DNA of 28,829 nucleotides from Clostridiaceae bacterium UBA4839 (GCA_002400085.1 DHEX01000092.1:1-28829); one strand, 5' to 3'; positions 7,666-16,207 are shown, numbered from the stretch's first letter. The notes: generated by a model from the sequence alone, not told the origin. Numbers and translations: made by a program.

Positions 7666-7705
7666 TAATTTAAGATAAACCATGCCAATAAAATATTTTT
7701 TAATT

Positions 7706-7739
7706 AAAAAGTCCCTGCTTATGAAAGCCGGGACTTTTT
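7706..7739. terminator. Bidirectional intrinsic terminator after the alcohol dehydrogenase
   Basis: Arms AAAAAGTCCC (7706-7715) and GGGACTTTTT (7730-7739), with a second short stem GCTT/AAGC in the loop. It ends minus-strand transcripts of the gene at 7825. Confidence 0.85.
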
Positions 7740-7824
7740 AAACTGAAAATATTTAAATTAGTTTTAATTTTACAATATCATCTAAGGCATAGTACTATAT
7801 TATAAAAAATAGTTTTATTATTAA

Positions 7825-9024
7825 TTAAAATGCATTGGTATAAATTTCTTTTACAACTTCCTTTGTTGCATCTACTGGAGCCATGCTTAAAAGAAGATCA
7901 AGACTTGGAGTTGTAAATACAAGTTCTGTAATTTTATCTAAATCTGCTTTTGTAAATCCAAGATCTCTTAGTCCTTCCTTGATTCCAAGGTCATTTAACC
8001 AATTTCTAACTCCATTAACTGCTTTATCAGTTTCATCCTTAGTTCCCTTTAATTCTGGTAGAACATCTGAAAATATATCTGCTACTACTTCAGGAACTGC
8101 AGGGTAAACTACTTTTATAACTGATGGAAGTAATATTCCAAGTCCATGTCCATGAATAACCTTTGGGTTTACTCCGCTTAGTGGATGCTCTAAAGCATGT
8201 GTAAAATGTAAAAGTCCATTATCAAAGGCAATTCCTGCAATTAATGAAGCATATGTTAGGTAATATCTTGCTTTTAAATCCTGTGGATTTTCTAAAACAA
8301 TTGGCAAGTATTTTGATACTAATCTTATAGTTTCTTTTGCTAACAAAACTGTGTATGGGCTTCTAACTTTTGAAGTTGCAGCTTCAAAAACGTGGTTTAC
8401 AGCATCAACTGAAACATATAATGTCTGATTCCTTGGAAGCCCAACCATAAGCTGTGGATCGTCTATTGCATATATTGGATAAAGACAATCATAAGCTGCA
8501 GCTGGTTTAAATCCTTTTTCAGGAATTGTAACAACTGCAAATCTATCAGCTTCTGTTCCAGTTCCATGAGTTAAGTTTATTGCAACTATTGGAGCAGCTT
8601 TTTCTGGTGTAAATGTAAATTCATATATATCCCTTGCAGTTTTATCAGTATATGATAGAAGTATTGCAGTGCTCTTTGAAGCATCAATTGGGCTTCCTCC
8701 ACCAATTCCGATTACTGCCTGTGCACCAAACTCTCTTCCAAGTTTAGCAGCATCATCAACTTCATCTACTGTAGGATTTGGGGTAACTTTGTTATATAAT
8801 AAATAATCTATATTGCTCTTTTTAAGTGCATCCTCTACATAATCCCAAGCACCAGTTTTTTTGTAAGCACCCTTTCCTGTCATAACAATCACTTTATTTA
8901 TACCTGACTTTTTAAGGTTTTCAGCAATATCATATATTTTTTTAATTGCTCCAACTCCAAGATAAACTGTTGTTTTTGATCTTATTTCTTTTACCTCATT
9001 AATATTTATTTCATCTTCCCACAT
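7825..9024 (-). CDS. Iron-containing (group III) alcohol dehydrogenase
   Basis: A 399-residue product from ATG 9024. This start is preferred over the GTG at 9033, which overlaps the AAGGGAG ribosome site that serves 9024 at 8-nt spacing. Cofactor-binding GGGSPIDASK lies at 108-117. Probable metal ligands are D207 and H211 (SVDAVNH), then histidines of HFTHALEH (273-280) and HGHG (291-293). Length and motif order fit the Fe-ADH family, which reduces aldehydes or ketones with NAD(P)H in fermentation. The usual TGSE is TGTE here. Exact substrate cannot be told from sequence. The unit is monocistronic, with its own promoter and terminator. Confidence 0.92.
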   Translation of the reverse strand: MWEDEININEVKEIRSKTTVYLGVGAIKKIYDIAENLKKSGINKVIVMTGKGAYKKTGAWDYVEDALKKSNIDYLLYNKVTPNPTVDEVDDAAKLGREFGAQAVIGIGGGSPIDASKSTAILLSYTDKTARDIYEFTFTPEKAAPIVAINLTHGTGTEADRFAVVTIPEKGFKPAAAYDCLYPIYAIDDPQLMVGLPRNQTLYVSVDAVNHVFEAATSKVRSPYTVLLAKETIRLVSKYLPIVLENPQDLKARYYLTYASLIAGIAFDNGLLHFTHALEHPLSGVNPKVIHGHGLGILLPSVIKVVYPAVPEVVADIFSDVLPELKGTKDETDKAVNGVRNWLNDLGIKEGLRDLGFTKADLDKITELVFTTPSLDLLLSMAPVDATKEVVKEIYTNAF

Positions 9025-9074
9025 GAAAAACACTCCCTTCCAGTGTATGTTCGTTAATTTTTTATCATACTTTT

Positions 9075-9103
9075 ATTATATAGTAATAAGGATTTTTTTG
9101 CAA
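9075..9103 (-). promoter_or_regulatory. Promoter of the alcohol dehydrogenase gene
   Basis: On the minus strand: TTGCAA (9098-9103), 17 nt, perfect TATAAT (9075-9080), about 50 nt before the start codon. Confidence 0.65.
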
Positions 9104-9236
9104 CATTTTTTCTTCTTTTATATAAGTTTTTTTATATAAAAATTTGTATAAATATATTATTACCTTATTAACAGTAATTTATAAATTCAAAAGAACATGA
9201 AATTTAATGATATTTGTATTTCATATGAAAGTTGCT

Positions 9237-9265
9237 TTTTTCAAAAATTCATGATTTTTGAAAAA
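9237..9265. repeat. A/T-rich perfect inverted repeat
   Basis: Arms 9237-9248 and 9254-9265 (TTTTTCAAAAAT and its complement) around a 5-nt loop. It is upstream of the alcohol dehydrogenase promoter and beyond the end of the methyltransferase gene; a regulatory or terminator role is possible. The gap 9025-9376 otherwise shows the promoter and the short palindrome at 9324. Confidence 0.5.
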
Positions 9266-9323
9266 TAGCCTTTTTCCGGAGGTTTCGAACCCTCTTATAA
9301 TGAACAAAGTCTTAGAAGAGCAG

Positions 9324-9373
9324 ATTTAAATGGCTAGCATCCGCAATATCTAACGGATGCTAGCCATCTAAAT
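9324..9373 (-). repeat. Short palindromic member of repeat family A, possible terminator
   Basis: A 14-bp perfect stem ATGGCTAGCATCCG (9330-9343) with 9354-9367, extended by five A/T pairs after one mismatch. Stem and loop match the outer part of the long copies at 16402 and 22871 (ATGGCT..CATCCGTAATAT, then AACGG.TGCT). It begins only 4 nt past the stop of the minus-strand methyltransferase gene and ends in TTTAAAT, so it may also stop transcription. Confidence 0.65.
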
Positions 9374-9376
9374 AAA

Positions 9377-10249
9377 CTATCGATTTATCTTACCCTTTAA
9401 TTTTAATCCTGCTTCATAAAGGACAATGGTAGTAGCAATGGCTACATTTAATGAATCACAATCCCCATACATTGGAATTGATATGAGTTCACAGTTTGTA
9501 TCATACCACTCCCTTGATATTCCATACCTCTCACTGCCTGCTACAATTGCTACTCTGCCATCAAAGTCACATTCATAATATTCTTTTTGCGCTCTTGTAT
9601 CAGTTAAGTATATTTTAAAATTGTTTTTATAAAGCCAATCTGTAACCTCATCCATTTCAGCTTCTACAATTGGAATTGTAAAATTTGAGCCTTGACTGCT
9701 TTTTATAAGCTTAGGATGAGTAAGCCTTGCTTTTCTGTTGCATAAGATTACTCCATCTCCATCAACCCCATCTACAGATCTTATAATAGTACCGATGTTC
9801 CCAGGTATCTCAAGTCCATCAAGTATTACCACAAGGTTTTTTTCTTTAAGTTTAATGTCTTTTAGTTCAAAATGAGGAAGTTTACATATTGCCATAAGTC
9901 CATCAGGGTTTTCTCTTTCACTTACTTTTAGAAATACTTTTTTTGAAACTATGTATGAATTTCCTGCAACTTTAACAAACTCATCAATAATCTTTTCTGC
10001 TTCAGGAGTAAAGATACATTCTGGGCAAAAAAGAATTGAATCAATTTCCAAATTATATTTTTTTGCCTTATCAAGTGCCCATATTCCCTCCACAACAAAT
10101 AGCTTCTTAGGATTAGGCTTTGAATTATCTATAATTCCTTTTATTTGCTTTATTTTTGGATGCTGCATCCCAGCAAATTCAATTTTACCCTTATATTTGT
10201 TTGCAAAATAATCCATTTTCTCTTCTGCATTTTTTATACCCTGTTCCAT
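9377..10249 (-). CDS. TrmH/SpoU-family RNA 2'-O-ribose methyltransferase
   Basis: A 290-residue product from ATG 10249, with GAGGTG 6 nt upstream; a TTG at 10270 has no site. The C-terminal half carries the three SpoU motifs of the knotted SPOUT fold: LDGLEIPGNIGTIIRS (143-158), GSERYGIS (238-245) and SIPMYGDCDSLNVAIA (257-272). These bind S-adenosylmethionine and the target ribose. The N-terminal 130 residues, including a VVEGIWAL segment, resemble the substrate-binding domain of rRNA members such as RlmB. The exact rRNA or tRNA nucleotide cannot be assigned. A pair of cysteines (CPEC) in the N-domain is unusual but may not bind metal. Monocistronic. Confidence 0.88.
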   Translation of the reverse strand: MEQGIKNAEEKMDYFANKYKGKIEFAGMQHPKIKQIKGIIDNSKPNPKKLFVVEGIWALDKAKKYNLEIDSILFCPECIFTPEAEKIIDEFVKVAGNSYIVSKKVFLKVSERENPDGLMAICKLPHFELKDIKLKEKNLVVILDGLEIPGNIGTIIRSVDGVDGDGVILCNRKARLTHPKLIKSSQGSNFTIPIVEAEMDEVTDWLYKNNFKIYLTDTRAQKEYYECDFDGRVAIVAGSERYGISREWYDTNCELISIPMYGDCDSLNVAIATTIVLYEAGLKLKGKINR

Positions 10250-10323
10250 TATTTTCACCTCAAAGTTCAATTTTCTATTTTAATAATTATATCACAAAAT
10301 CCAAAATCCCATTCCATGTATTG

Positions 10324-10484
10324 GTGAAACAGAAGACTACTTATCCGTCCCGAATTTTTACTTATCCGTCCCAAATTTTTAGTGTCAAAGACCCGAGGTG
10401 TTTATTCAAAATGTATGATGAAATAGAAGATTTCTTATCCGTCCCTATTTCTCTTAGTGAAATAGAAAAATACTTATATGTCCC
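10324..10484 (+). repeat. Cluster of REP-like 13-mers
   Basis: Four copies of a 13-mer close to ACTTATCCGTCCC lie at 10339-10351, 10360-10372, 10433-10445 and 10472-10484 (the last reads ACTTATATGTCCC). Three are preceded by GTGAAACAGAAGA-like sequence (10324, 10418, 10457). Read in reverse this is GGGACGGATAAG...TGTTTC, like the REP sequences that accompany RAYT transposases in clostridia as I remember them. No transposase gene is present. An open frame crosses the block but has no ribosome site or protein-like composition. The 10250-10655 gap also holds the dyad and hairpin listed next. Confidence 0.55.
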
Positions 10485-10531
10485 AAATTCTATTTACAAT
10501 CAACATGCAAAAGTTATATAATAATGATGAA

Positions 10532-10595
10532 ATAACCTATATATACAATATTTGCATTCACAAAGTTGCAAATATTATGAATATTTACAGGTTAT
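10532..10595 (+). promoter_or_regulatory. Nested dyad overlapping a -10 box upstream of the nucleotidase gene
   Basis: Outer arms ATAACCT (10532-10538) and AGGTTAT (10589-10595) enclose inner arms AATATTTGCA (10547-10556) and TGCAAATATT (10567-10576), on nearly the same centre. The right outer arm overlaps TATAAT (10593-10598), a probable -10 without a good -35 at normal spacing. That layout suggests an operator or activator-dependent promoter. The regulator is unknown. Confidence 0.45.
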
Positions 10596-10605
10596 AATAA
10601 AAAAT

Positions 10606-10632
10606 GGTAGTATAGAATTTTTTTACACTACC
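10606..10632 (+). promoter_or_regulatory. 5' leader hairpin just before the nucleotidase ribosome site
   Basis: GGTAGT-x-TA (10606-10614) pairs with TA-x-ACTACC (10624-10632). The stem ends 8 nt before AAAGGGGGAG (10641-10650), so it could affect message stability or initiation. Confidence 0.35.
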
Positions 10633-10655
10633 TAAAAAATAAAGGGGGAGTAATT

Positions 10656-13600
10656 ATGTTCAGAGCAAAGAGTTTTAAAAAATGGACATCATTGTTTATG
10701 ACATTATTTATGATCCTTAGCTTTTTAACACCATTTGATGTTAAGGCAGCTGAAAAAACAGTTGACATTCAAATCTTAGCAACAAGTGACACTCATGGAA
10801 GATTCATGCCTTATGATTATGCACAAAATGTTGAAGACAAATCAGGAAGTCTTACTCAAGTTTATACAGCTGTAAAAGAATTAAGAAAAGCTAATCCAAA
10901 CACTATTCTTGTTGATGCTGGAGATTCAATTCAAGATAATTCAGCAAACATATTTTTAAAAGATGATATTCATCCTATGATTGAAGCCATGAATGAAATG
11001 GGCTACGATACATGGACTTATGGAAACCATGAATTTAACTATGGAGTTCCAACTCTTGAAAAAGTTTCATCACAATTTAAAGGAGTTCCACTTTGTGGAA
11101 ATGTCTATAAAAATGATGGGACAAGGCTTGCGAAACCTTATACAATAGTTGAAAAAGCTGGAGTTAAAGTTGGAATAATAGGAATGGTTTCACCAAACAT
11201 AACAAGGTGGGATGCTGAAAATTTAAAGGGTTATAAAGTTACAAATCCTGTAGATGAAACAAAAAAAGCAGTAGCAGAATTAAAAGACAAAGTTGATGTA
11301 ATGATTGCTGTACTCCATATGTCAGAGGGAAGCGAATACTCCGAACCAGGTTCTGGGGCAAAAGAAATTGCTGAAGCCTGCCCTGAACTTACAGCCATAG
11401 TTGCAGCTCATGAACATAAAGCAGTTCCAGGCACAAAATATAACGGTGTTCTTCTTGTTGAAAATTTAAACAAAGCTCAATCCTTAGCAGCAATTAATAT
11501 AAAGTTAACAGAAGAAAATGGAAAATATAAAGTTGCAAATAAAGAAACAGATGTTACATCAAAATTATTATATGTTAAAGACAGTAAAACAAAAGCTATA
11601 AACTATGAAGCTGATAAAGATCTTTCTGCTTCATTACAACCTTATAATAAAAAAGCAATAGATGATGCAAATGTTGTAATTGGAGAACTTAAAGGTGGAA
11701 ACCTTGTACCAGATGATGAAGTAAAGGGCATTCCTACATCACAAATTCAAGAAACTGCAATGATAAATCTAATCAATGAAGTTCAGCTATATTATAGTAA
11801 AGCTGATGTATCAGCAGCTGCTGCTTTTGATACAAGAGCTAATATGAAAGCAGGTCCAATTAAAAAATGCGATACTTCATTAATTTACAAATATGATAAT
11901 ACTCTATATTTACTTGAAGTTACTGGAAAGCAATTAAAAGACTACATGGAATGGTCTGCAAAATATTACAACACATATAAACCTGGAGATCTTACTGTTT
12001 CATTTAATCCAGATATAAGAGGATATAATTATGATATGTTCTCAGGTGTTAAATATGAAATAGATATTTCTAAAGAACCAGGGGAAAGAATCGTTAACCT
12101 TAGGAAAATGGATAATACCCCAATTAAGGACACAGATGTTTTAAAACTTGCTGTAAATAATTATAGAGCAAATTCTCATTTAACTGCTAAAACTGGTAAT
12201 GAAATATATAAAGACGGAAACTTACCTAAAGTTCTTGACAAAGATATGGTAAATGGAGCTGCTGTTAGAGATTTAATTGGACAATATATAAAAGAAGTTA
12301 AAGGTGGGGTCATTACTCCTGAACTCAATAATAATTGGAAAATTGTAGGTAACAACTGGGATGCAGCTAAAAGGGCTGAAGCTGTTAAGCTCATTAATGA
12401 TGGGAAAATTGAACTTCCAGTATCAGCTGACGGAAGAACTCCAAATGTTGCCCCAATAACAGAAGCACAGGTTGAAGAAGCAAAAGTAACTAAAAAAGCT
12501 GATATAATTTCTTTCAATGACTATCATGGAATTGTTGAGGAAAATGGAAAAGATATTGGTATTGCTAAATTTGTCGGTGCAATTAAAGCTTATAAGAAGG
12601 AAAATCCAAATACAGTCGTTGTATCTGCAGGAGATATGTATCAGGGAACTGCTATTTCTAATTTAAACTATGGAGCTCCAATAAATGACATGGTTAAGCT
12701 CCTTGAAGTTCCTGTTTCAGCAGTTGGAAATCATGAATTTGACTGGGGAACAGATAGAATAGCTAAATGGGCAAAGGATGCTGGTTTTGATTTCTTAGCA
12801 TCTAACATATATGATAAAGCTACAGGAAAACCTGTTGAATGGGCAAAACCATACAAGATTATTGATGTTAATGGACTTAAAATAGGTTTTATAGGGCTTG
12901 CAACACCAGAAACAGCGTTTAAGACAAAACCAACAAATGTTGAAAACTTAGAATTTAAAAAGCCTGAAGAAGCCGCTAAAGAATGGACTGCTAAACTTAA
13001 AAGCGGTGAACTTCCTGAGGGAAAAGCAGATGTAGTTATTGCACTAACTCATCTTGGTTCAGAGCAAGACAGCAAGACAAAAGAAATTACAGGAGAAGCA
13101 GCAGATCTTGCAAAAGCAGATACTGGTCTTGATGCTATAATTTCAGGACATACTCATATGACAGTTGCAGGTACTGTTAATAATATTCCAATCGTTCAAG
13201 GCTATAAGCAAGGAAGAGGATATGGAAAACTTCAAATAGCTTATAATACAAAGACAAATAAAGCTTCCATAGTTCCTTCATATGTTGATCTTTCAAAAGA
13301 CGTTAAAACCCTTCCAGTAGATGCTGATGCAAAAGCAATAGTTGATAAATATGTTAAAGCTTCTGCTCCACTTCTTAATGAAGTAATTGCAACAACTGAT
13401 AAAGATCTAACTCATGATAAATCTGGTGCATCAATTCTTGGTGAGTGGACATGCGAAGTTATGGCAAAGGCATCAGGAAGTCAAATTGCTATTACAAATG
13501 GCGGCGGGCTTAGAACTTCAATTAAAAAAGGCAATATTACAGTAGGTGATCTCTATCAAGTAATGCCTTTTGACAACACACTTGTTACAATGGACCTTAA

Positions 13601-14117
13601 AGGCTCAGATTTAAAAGCAAACATTGAACATGGTATTGATAACAAAGAGGTTGGCTGGGTTCAAATTTCAGGTGTTATGGTTAAATATGATATGAATAAG
13701 CCAGAAGGAAATAGAATTGTTGAAATGAAACTTCCTAACGGAACCCCAATTGATATGAACAAATATTATAAGGTTGTAACCAATGACTTTATGAAAGATG
13801 GCGGAGATAAATACGATTTTAAGAATGCAAAGAACATGGTTGATACAAATATTCCAATAAGAGATGCATTAATTAAGGAGCTTAAAGCTGTAAAGAATCT
13901 TTCATTTAATAAAGTTAACTATCTATCTTTGGGAACTGCATCTGATGTTAAGACAGATACTAAACCTCAAACTGTTTATCTTGTAAAATCAGGTGATTGC
14001 TTATGGATTATAGGAAAGAGGTATAATGTTCCCTATATGAAAATTGCTGAGTTTAATAAAATAAAGAATCCGAATCTAATATTCCCGGGACAAAAACTTA
14101 TAATCCCAGCTAAATAA
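10656..14117 (+). CDS. Secreted double-module nucleotide phosphoesterase with C-terminal LysM
   Basis: An 1153-residue product from ATG 10656, with AAAGGGGGAG 5 nt upstream. A signal peptide (about 1-31) has a likely cut after VKA. Module 1 (about 35-580) is a CpdB-like 2',3'-cyclic-nucleotide phosphodiesterase/3'-nucleotidase: DTH at 45-47, GNHEF 123-127, later AAHEH and the CpdB-type AAAFDTRANM region. Module 2 (about 613-1085) is a 5'-nucleotidase: NDYH 621-624, GNHEF 691-695, SGHTH 830-834 and the base-binding-domain motif NGGGLR 948-953. Residues 1107-1152 form one LysM (YLVKSGDCLWIIGKRYNV), which binds peptidoglycan. The pair of modules recalls Bacillus YfkN, but with LysM in place of a sortase signal. 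Probable role: wall-bound scavenging of nucleotides and phosphate. Monocistronic, with a terminator after it. Confidence 0.92.
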   Translation: MFRAKSFKKWTSLFMTLFMILSFLTPFDVKAAEKTVDIQILATSDTHGRFMPYDYAQNVEDKSGSLTQVYTAVKELRKANPNTILVDAGDSIQDNSANIFLKDDIHPMIEAMNEMGYDTWTYGNHEFNYGVPTLEKVSSQFKGVPLCGNVYKNDGTRLAKPYTIVEKAGVKVGIIGMVSPNITRWDAENLKGYKVTNPVDETKKAVAELKDKVDVMIAVLHMSEGSEYSEPGSGAKEIAEACPELTAIVAAHEHKAVPGTKYNGVLLVENLNKAQSLAAINIKLTEENGKYKVANKETDVTSKLLYVKDSKTKAINYEADKDLSASLQPYNKKAIDDANVVIGELKGGNLVPDDEVKGIPTSQIQETAMINLINEVQLYYSKADVSAAAAFDTRANMKAGPIKKCDTSLIYKYDNTLYLLEVTGKQLKDYMEWSAKYYNTYKPGDLTVSFNPDIRGYNYDMFSGVKYEIDISKEPGERIVNLRKMDNTPIKDTDVLKLAVNNYRANSHLTAKTGNEIYKDGNLPKVLDKDMVNGAAVRDLIGQYIKEVKGGVITPELNNNWKIVGNNWDAAKRAEAVKLINDGKIELPVSADGRTPNVAPITEAQVEEAKVTKKADIISFNDYHGIVEENGKDIGIAKFVGAIKAYKKENPNTVVVSAGDMYQGTAISNLNYGAPINDMVKLLEVPVSAVGNHEFDWGTDRIAKWAKDAGFDFLASNIYDKATGKPVEWAKPYKIIDVNGLKIGFIGLATPETAFKTKPTNVENLEFKKPEEAAKEWTAKLKSGELPEGKADVVIALTHLGSEQDSKTKEITGEAADLAKADTGLDAIISGHTHMTVAGTVNNIPIVQGYKQGRGYGKLQIAYNTKTNKASIVPSYVDLSKDVKTLPVDADAKAIVDKYVKASAPLLNEVIATTDKDLTHDKSGASILGEWTCEVMAKASGSQIAITNGGGLRTSIKKGNITVGDLYQVMPFDNTLVTMDLKGSDLKANIEHGIDNKEVGWVQISGVMVKYDMNKPEGNRIVEMKLPNGTPIDMNKYYKVVTNDFMKDGGDKYDFKNAKNMVDTNIPIRDALIKELKAVKNLSFNKVNYLSLGTASDVKTDTKPQTVYLVKSGDCLWIIGKRYNVPYMKIAEFNKIKNPNLIFPGQKLIIPAK

Positions 14118-14134
14118 CATATTAATACATTTTT

Positions 14135-14156
14135 AAAGGCAGCTTTGGCTGCCTTT
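14135..14156 (+). terminator. Intrinsic terminator of the nucleotidase gene
   Basis: Stem AAAGGCAGC/GCTGCCTTT with loop TTTG, followed by ATTTATTTT. It starts 17 nt past the stop codon. Confidence 0.88.
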
Positions 14157-14189
14157 ATTTATTTTGCAGAATATATTTTTCTTATCGCA

Positions 14190-14211
14190 GCGGTGTATTA
14201 AATCTAAATTA
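14190..14211 (+). repeat. 22-nt repeat, family C, copy 1
   Basis: Matches 19726-19747 at 20 of 22 positions (GCGGTG..TTAAATCTAAATTA), both in plus orientation and both in intergenic DNA. Confidence 0.55.
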
Positions 14212-14239
14212 CAAATGAAAATGCCAATAATCTATCTGT

Positions 14240-14267
14240 TTTAGATTTTAAAAAAATATGGTAGAAT
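14240..14267 (+). promoter_or_regulatory. Candidate promoter of the DegT-family gene
   Basis: TTTAGA (14240-14245), 16 nt, TAGAAT (14262-14267), 70 nt before the start codon. The match is moderate. Confidence 0.4.
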
Positions 14268-14337
14268 AATAAGGATAAATGCTACTTATTTTTTTAAATG
14301 CATATTTATTAAATTACAATAGAAAGAAGGTACTTAC

Positions 14338-15525
14338 ATGAAAAAATATAATATTCCATTTTCACCACCGGATATAACAGAGGATGAAATAAATGAAGTT
14401 GCAAAGGTTTTAAGATCAGGCTGGATTACATCTGGTCCAAAATGTGTTGAATTTGAAAGTGAAATTGAAAAATACTGCAAAACTCAAAATGCAGTAACCG
14501 TCAACAGTGCTACATCAGGTTTAGAGTTAGTACTTAAAACTTTAGATATTAAACAGGGTGATGAAGTAATAAGTACACCTTATACATATACTTCTACTTC
14601 AAGTGTATGTATTAACAGAGGAATACTTCCAACCCTTGTAGATGTTAAAAAAGACAGTTTTTTAATTGATGAGGAAAAATTATACGACGCTATAACTCCA
14701 AAAACAAAAGCAATAATGCCTGTTGATATTGGAGGACAGCCTGTAGATTATGACAAAATTAAAGAAGTATTAAAAGCTAAAAATAGAGAAGATATTGTTC
14801 TTCTATGTGATTCAGCACATTCATTTGGAGCCTCATATAAGGGTAAAAAAGTTGGAAGCCAATGTGACTTTCATGTATTTTCCTTCCATGCAGTAAAAAA
14901 TTTAACTACTGCTGAAGGCGGTGCTGTAACATTTAATAATAACAATTTTAATGGTAAGGAGGATCTAAAAAAAGAGTTAAAGGTTAATTCCCTAAATGGT
15001 CAAACAAAGGATGCTCTTTCAAAAATGAAATTAGGTTCATGGAAATATGATATTGTAAGCAACGGTATGAAATGCAATATGACAGATATAATGGCTGCCA
15101 TTGGTTTAGTCCAGCTTAAACGCTATGAAGATATGCTTAAAAAAAGGAAGGCAATTTACGGCATTTATAATGAGGCTTTGTCTAAAAAAGAGTGGGCAAT
15201 ACTTCCTTTTGAAAAGGACAGCAAGGAAACTGAAACTTCATATCACCTTTATCCCCTAAGGATAAGAGGCTTTAATGAAGAAAAGCGCAGTGAAGTTATA
15301 AATGCTATGGCAGAATTAGGCATTGCAACAAATGTTCACTTTATACCTCTGCCAATGTTTACACTATATAAAAAGCTTGGATATTCCATTGATAATTATC
15401 CAAATGCCTATGCGCAATATGAAAATGAAATTTCACTTCCACTCTATTCAATTCTTAAACCTGAAGATGCAGAAAACGTTGTAAAAGAACTAATCACTTG
15501 TGTAGAAAAAATAATAAATAAGTAA
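14338..15525 (+). CDS. DegT/DnrJ/EryC1/StrS-family PLP aminotransferase
   Basis: A 395-residue product from ATG 14338 (AAGAAGG 7 nt upstream). It has the fold-type I aminotransferase marks of the sugar-aminotransferase family: the glycine-rich start RSGWITSGP (26-34), SATSGLELVL (57-66), PYTYTSTSS (81-89), DSAHSFGA (158-165) where D158 would hold the pyridine nitrogen, and SFHAVKNLTTAEGG (182-195) with K187 as the probable PLP lysine. Members such as ArnB and PseC transfer an amino group to 4-keto sugars for surface glycans. No sugar dehydratase, epimerase or glycosyltransferase adjoins it, so the substrate is open; it is flanked by its own promoter and terminator. Confidence 0.9.
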   Translation: MKKYNIPFSPPDITEDEINEVAKVLRSGWITSGPKCVEFESEIEKYCKTQNAVTVNSATSGLELVLKTLDIKQGDEVISTPYTYTSTSSVCINRGILPTLVDVKKDSFLIDEEKLYDAITPKTKAIMPVDIGGQPVDYDKIKEVLKAKNREDIVLLCDSAHSFGASYKGKKVGSQCDFHVFSFHAVKNLTTAEGGAVTFNNNNFNGKEDLKKELKVNSLNGQTKDALSKMKLGSWKYDIVSNGMKCNMTDIMAAIGLVQLKRYEDMLKKRKAIYGIYNEALSKKEWAILPFEKDSKETETSYHLYPLRIRGFNEEKRSEVINAMAELGIATNVHFIPLPMFTLYKKLGYSIDNYPNAYAQYENEISLPLYSILKPEDAENVVKELITCVEKIINK

Positions 15526-15528
15526 AGC

Positions 15529-15559
15529 AAAAACTCCGGACCGCAAGTCCGGAGTTTTT
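15529..15559. terminator. Strong bidirectional intrinsic terminator
   Basis: A 13-bp perfect stem (AAAAACTCCGGAC, 15529-15541, with 15547-15559) and a 5-nt loop. It lies between the convergent genes ending at 15525 and 15629 and can serve both. Confidence 0.92.
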
Positions 15560-15573
15560 AAAAATATCTGTTA

Positions 15574-15607
15574 GAAACTACTCCCCCCCATGGGGAGGAG
15601 TAGTTTC
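15574..15607. repeat. G+C-rich inverted repeat between convergent genes
   Basis: Arms of 16 nt (15574-15589 and 15592-15607) with a single C/A mismatch and a run of seven C in the left arm. It lies directly beside the terminator at 15529 and has no T-run of its own. Upstream CTGTTAGAA also occurs reversed near 19812-19820. Confidence 0.6.
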
Positions 15608-15628
15608 GCTATATTTACGGTGCCAGCC

Positions 15629-16207
15629 TCAATTTTTATGTGAATCATATCTGAAATATATAGGTGCCCTGGCTAACCTTTGATAATTTTTTATTGTATC
15701 AACCTTTGAGCTTTTTTTGAAAAAGGAAAATGAAATAGCCTCCCACAAAAAAACCCATCCTCCAACAGTAAAGCATTGTGTTATTGTACTGAAAAATAAA
15801 TCATCCGATTTACCGCTTAGAATATAGGCAACTGCAAGAAGCAAAAAAGATGTTATTATATAACCTGCAACCTTCCTATATGAATATCTTAAATCTTTCA
15901 TCTCAAAATCTGTATAAAAATTATAATAAGTTTTAAACCCTGATTCGATTACTTTTTCTTTCTCAGTATTTTGAATTTCCTTGGGCAAATAAAAGCAAAT
16001 GTTAATACCATATTTAAAAGGAATTTCTAATGAACAATTTTCAATAAATAGTGCCAATTCAGGATCCATGTCCCTTTTCTTATAACTTGCATGATCCCAT
16101 TCATTAAATATATCTGTATAACTGTCTAATGATACTTCTACTATATAATCTCCTGTTTCATGATTTTTTTCATAAATTTTATTTAAATAATTTATTTTTT
16201 TTGACAT
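15629..16207 (-). CDS. Conserved two-helix membrane protein of unknown function
   Basis: A 192-residue product from ATG 16207, chosen for GGGGTG 6 nt upstream; an ATG 33 nt further out has no site. The N-terminal 110 residues are soluble and charged, with FNEWDHASYKKRDMDPELALFIE and a FYLP segment. Two membrane helices follow (about residues 114-132 and 148-166), with a short loop between them, then a basic tail ending RLARAPIYFRYDS. I recall proteins of this pattern (FNEWD...RDLDP, VGGWVFLWEA) in several phyla without known function; that is memory, not a search. Convergent with the DegT gene. Just upstream lies a tandem 8-mer at 16251-16268. Confidence 0.75.
   Translation of the reverse strand: MSKKINYLNKIYEKNHETGDYIVEVSLDSYTDIFNEWDHASYKKRDMDPELALFIENCSLEIPFKYGINICFYLPKEIQNTEKEKVIESGFKTYYNFYTDFEMKDLRYSYRKVAGYIITSFLLLAVAYILSGKSDDLFFSTITQCFTVGGWVFLWEAISFSFFKKSSKVDTIKNYQRLARAPIYFRYDSHKN

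Noticed and set aside
9273..9296. tRNA-like T-arm (GGTTCGAAACC type) on the minus strand
   Set aside because: Only a 4-bp stem and a T-loop-like sequence are present; no anticodon, D-arm or acceptor pairing could be found around it. A tRNA scan would decide.
10156..10521. Plus-strand open frame of 121 codons across the end of the methyltransferase gene
   Set aside because: It overlaps the opposite-strand gene and then the 13-mer repeats, lacks a ribosome site and has no protein-like pattern.
12176..12517. Minus-strand open frame of 113 codons inside the nucleotidase gene
   Set aside because: Antisense to strongly conserved coding sequence, with no ribosome site.
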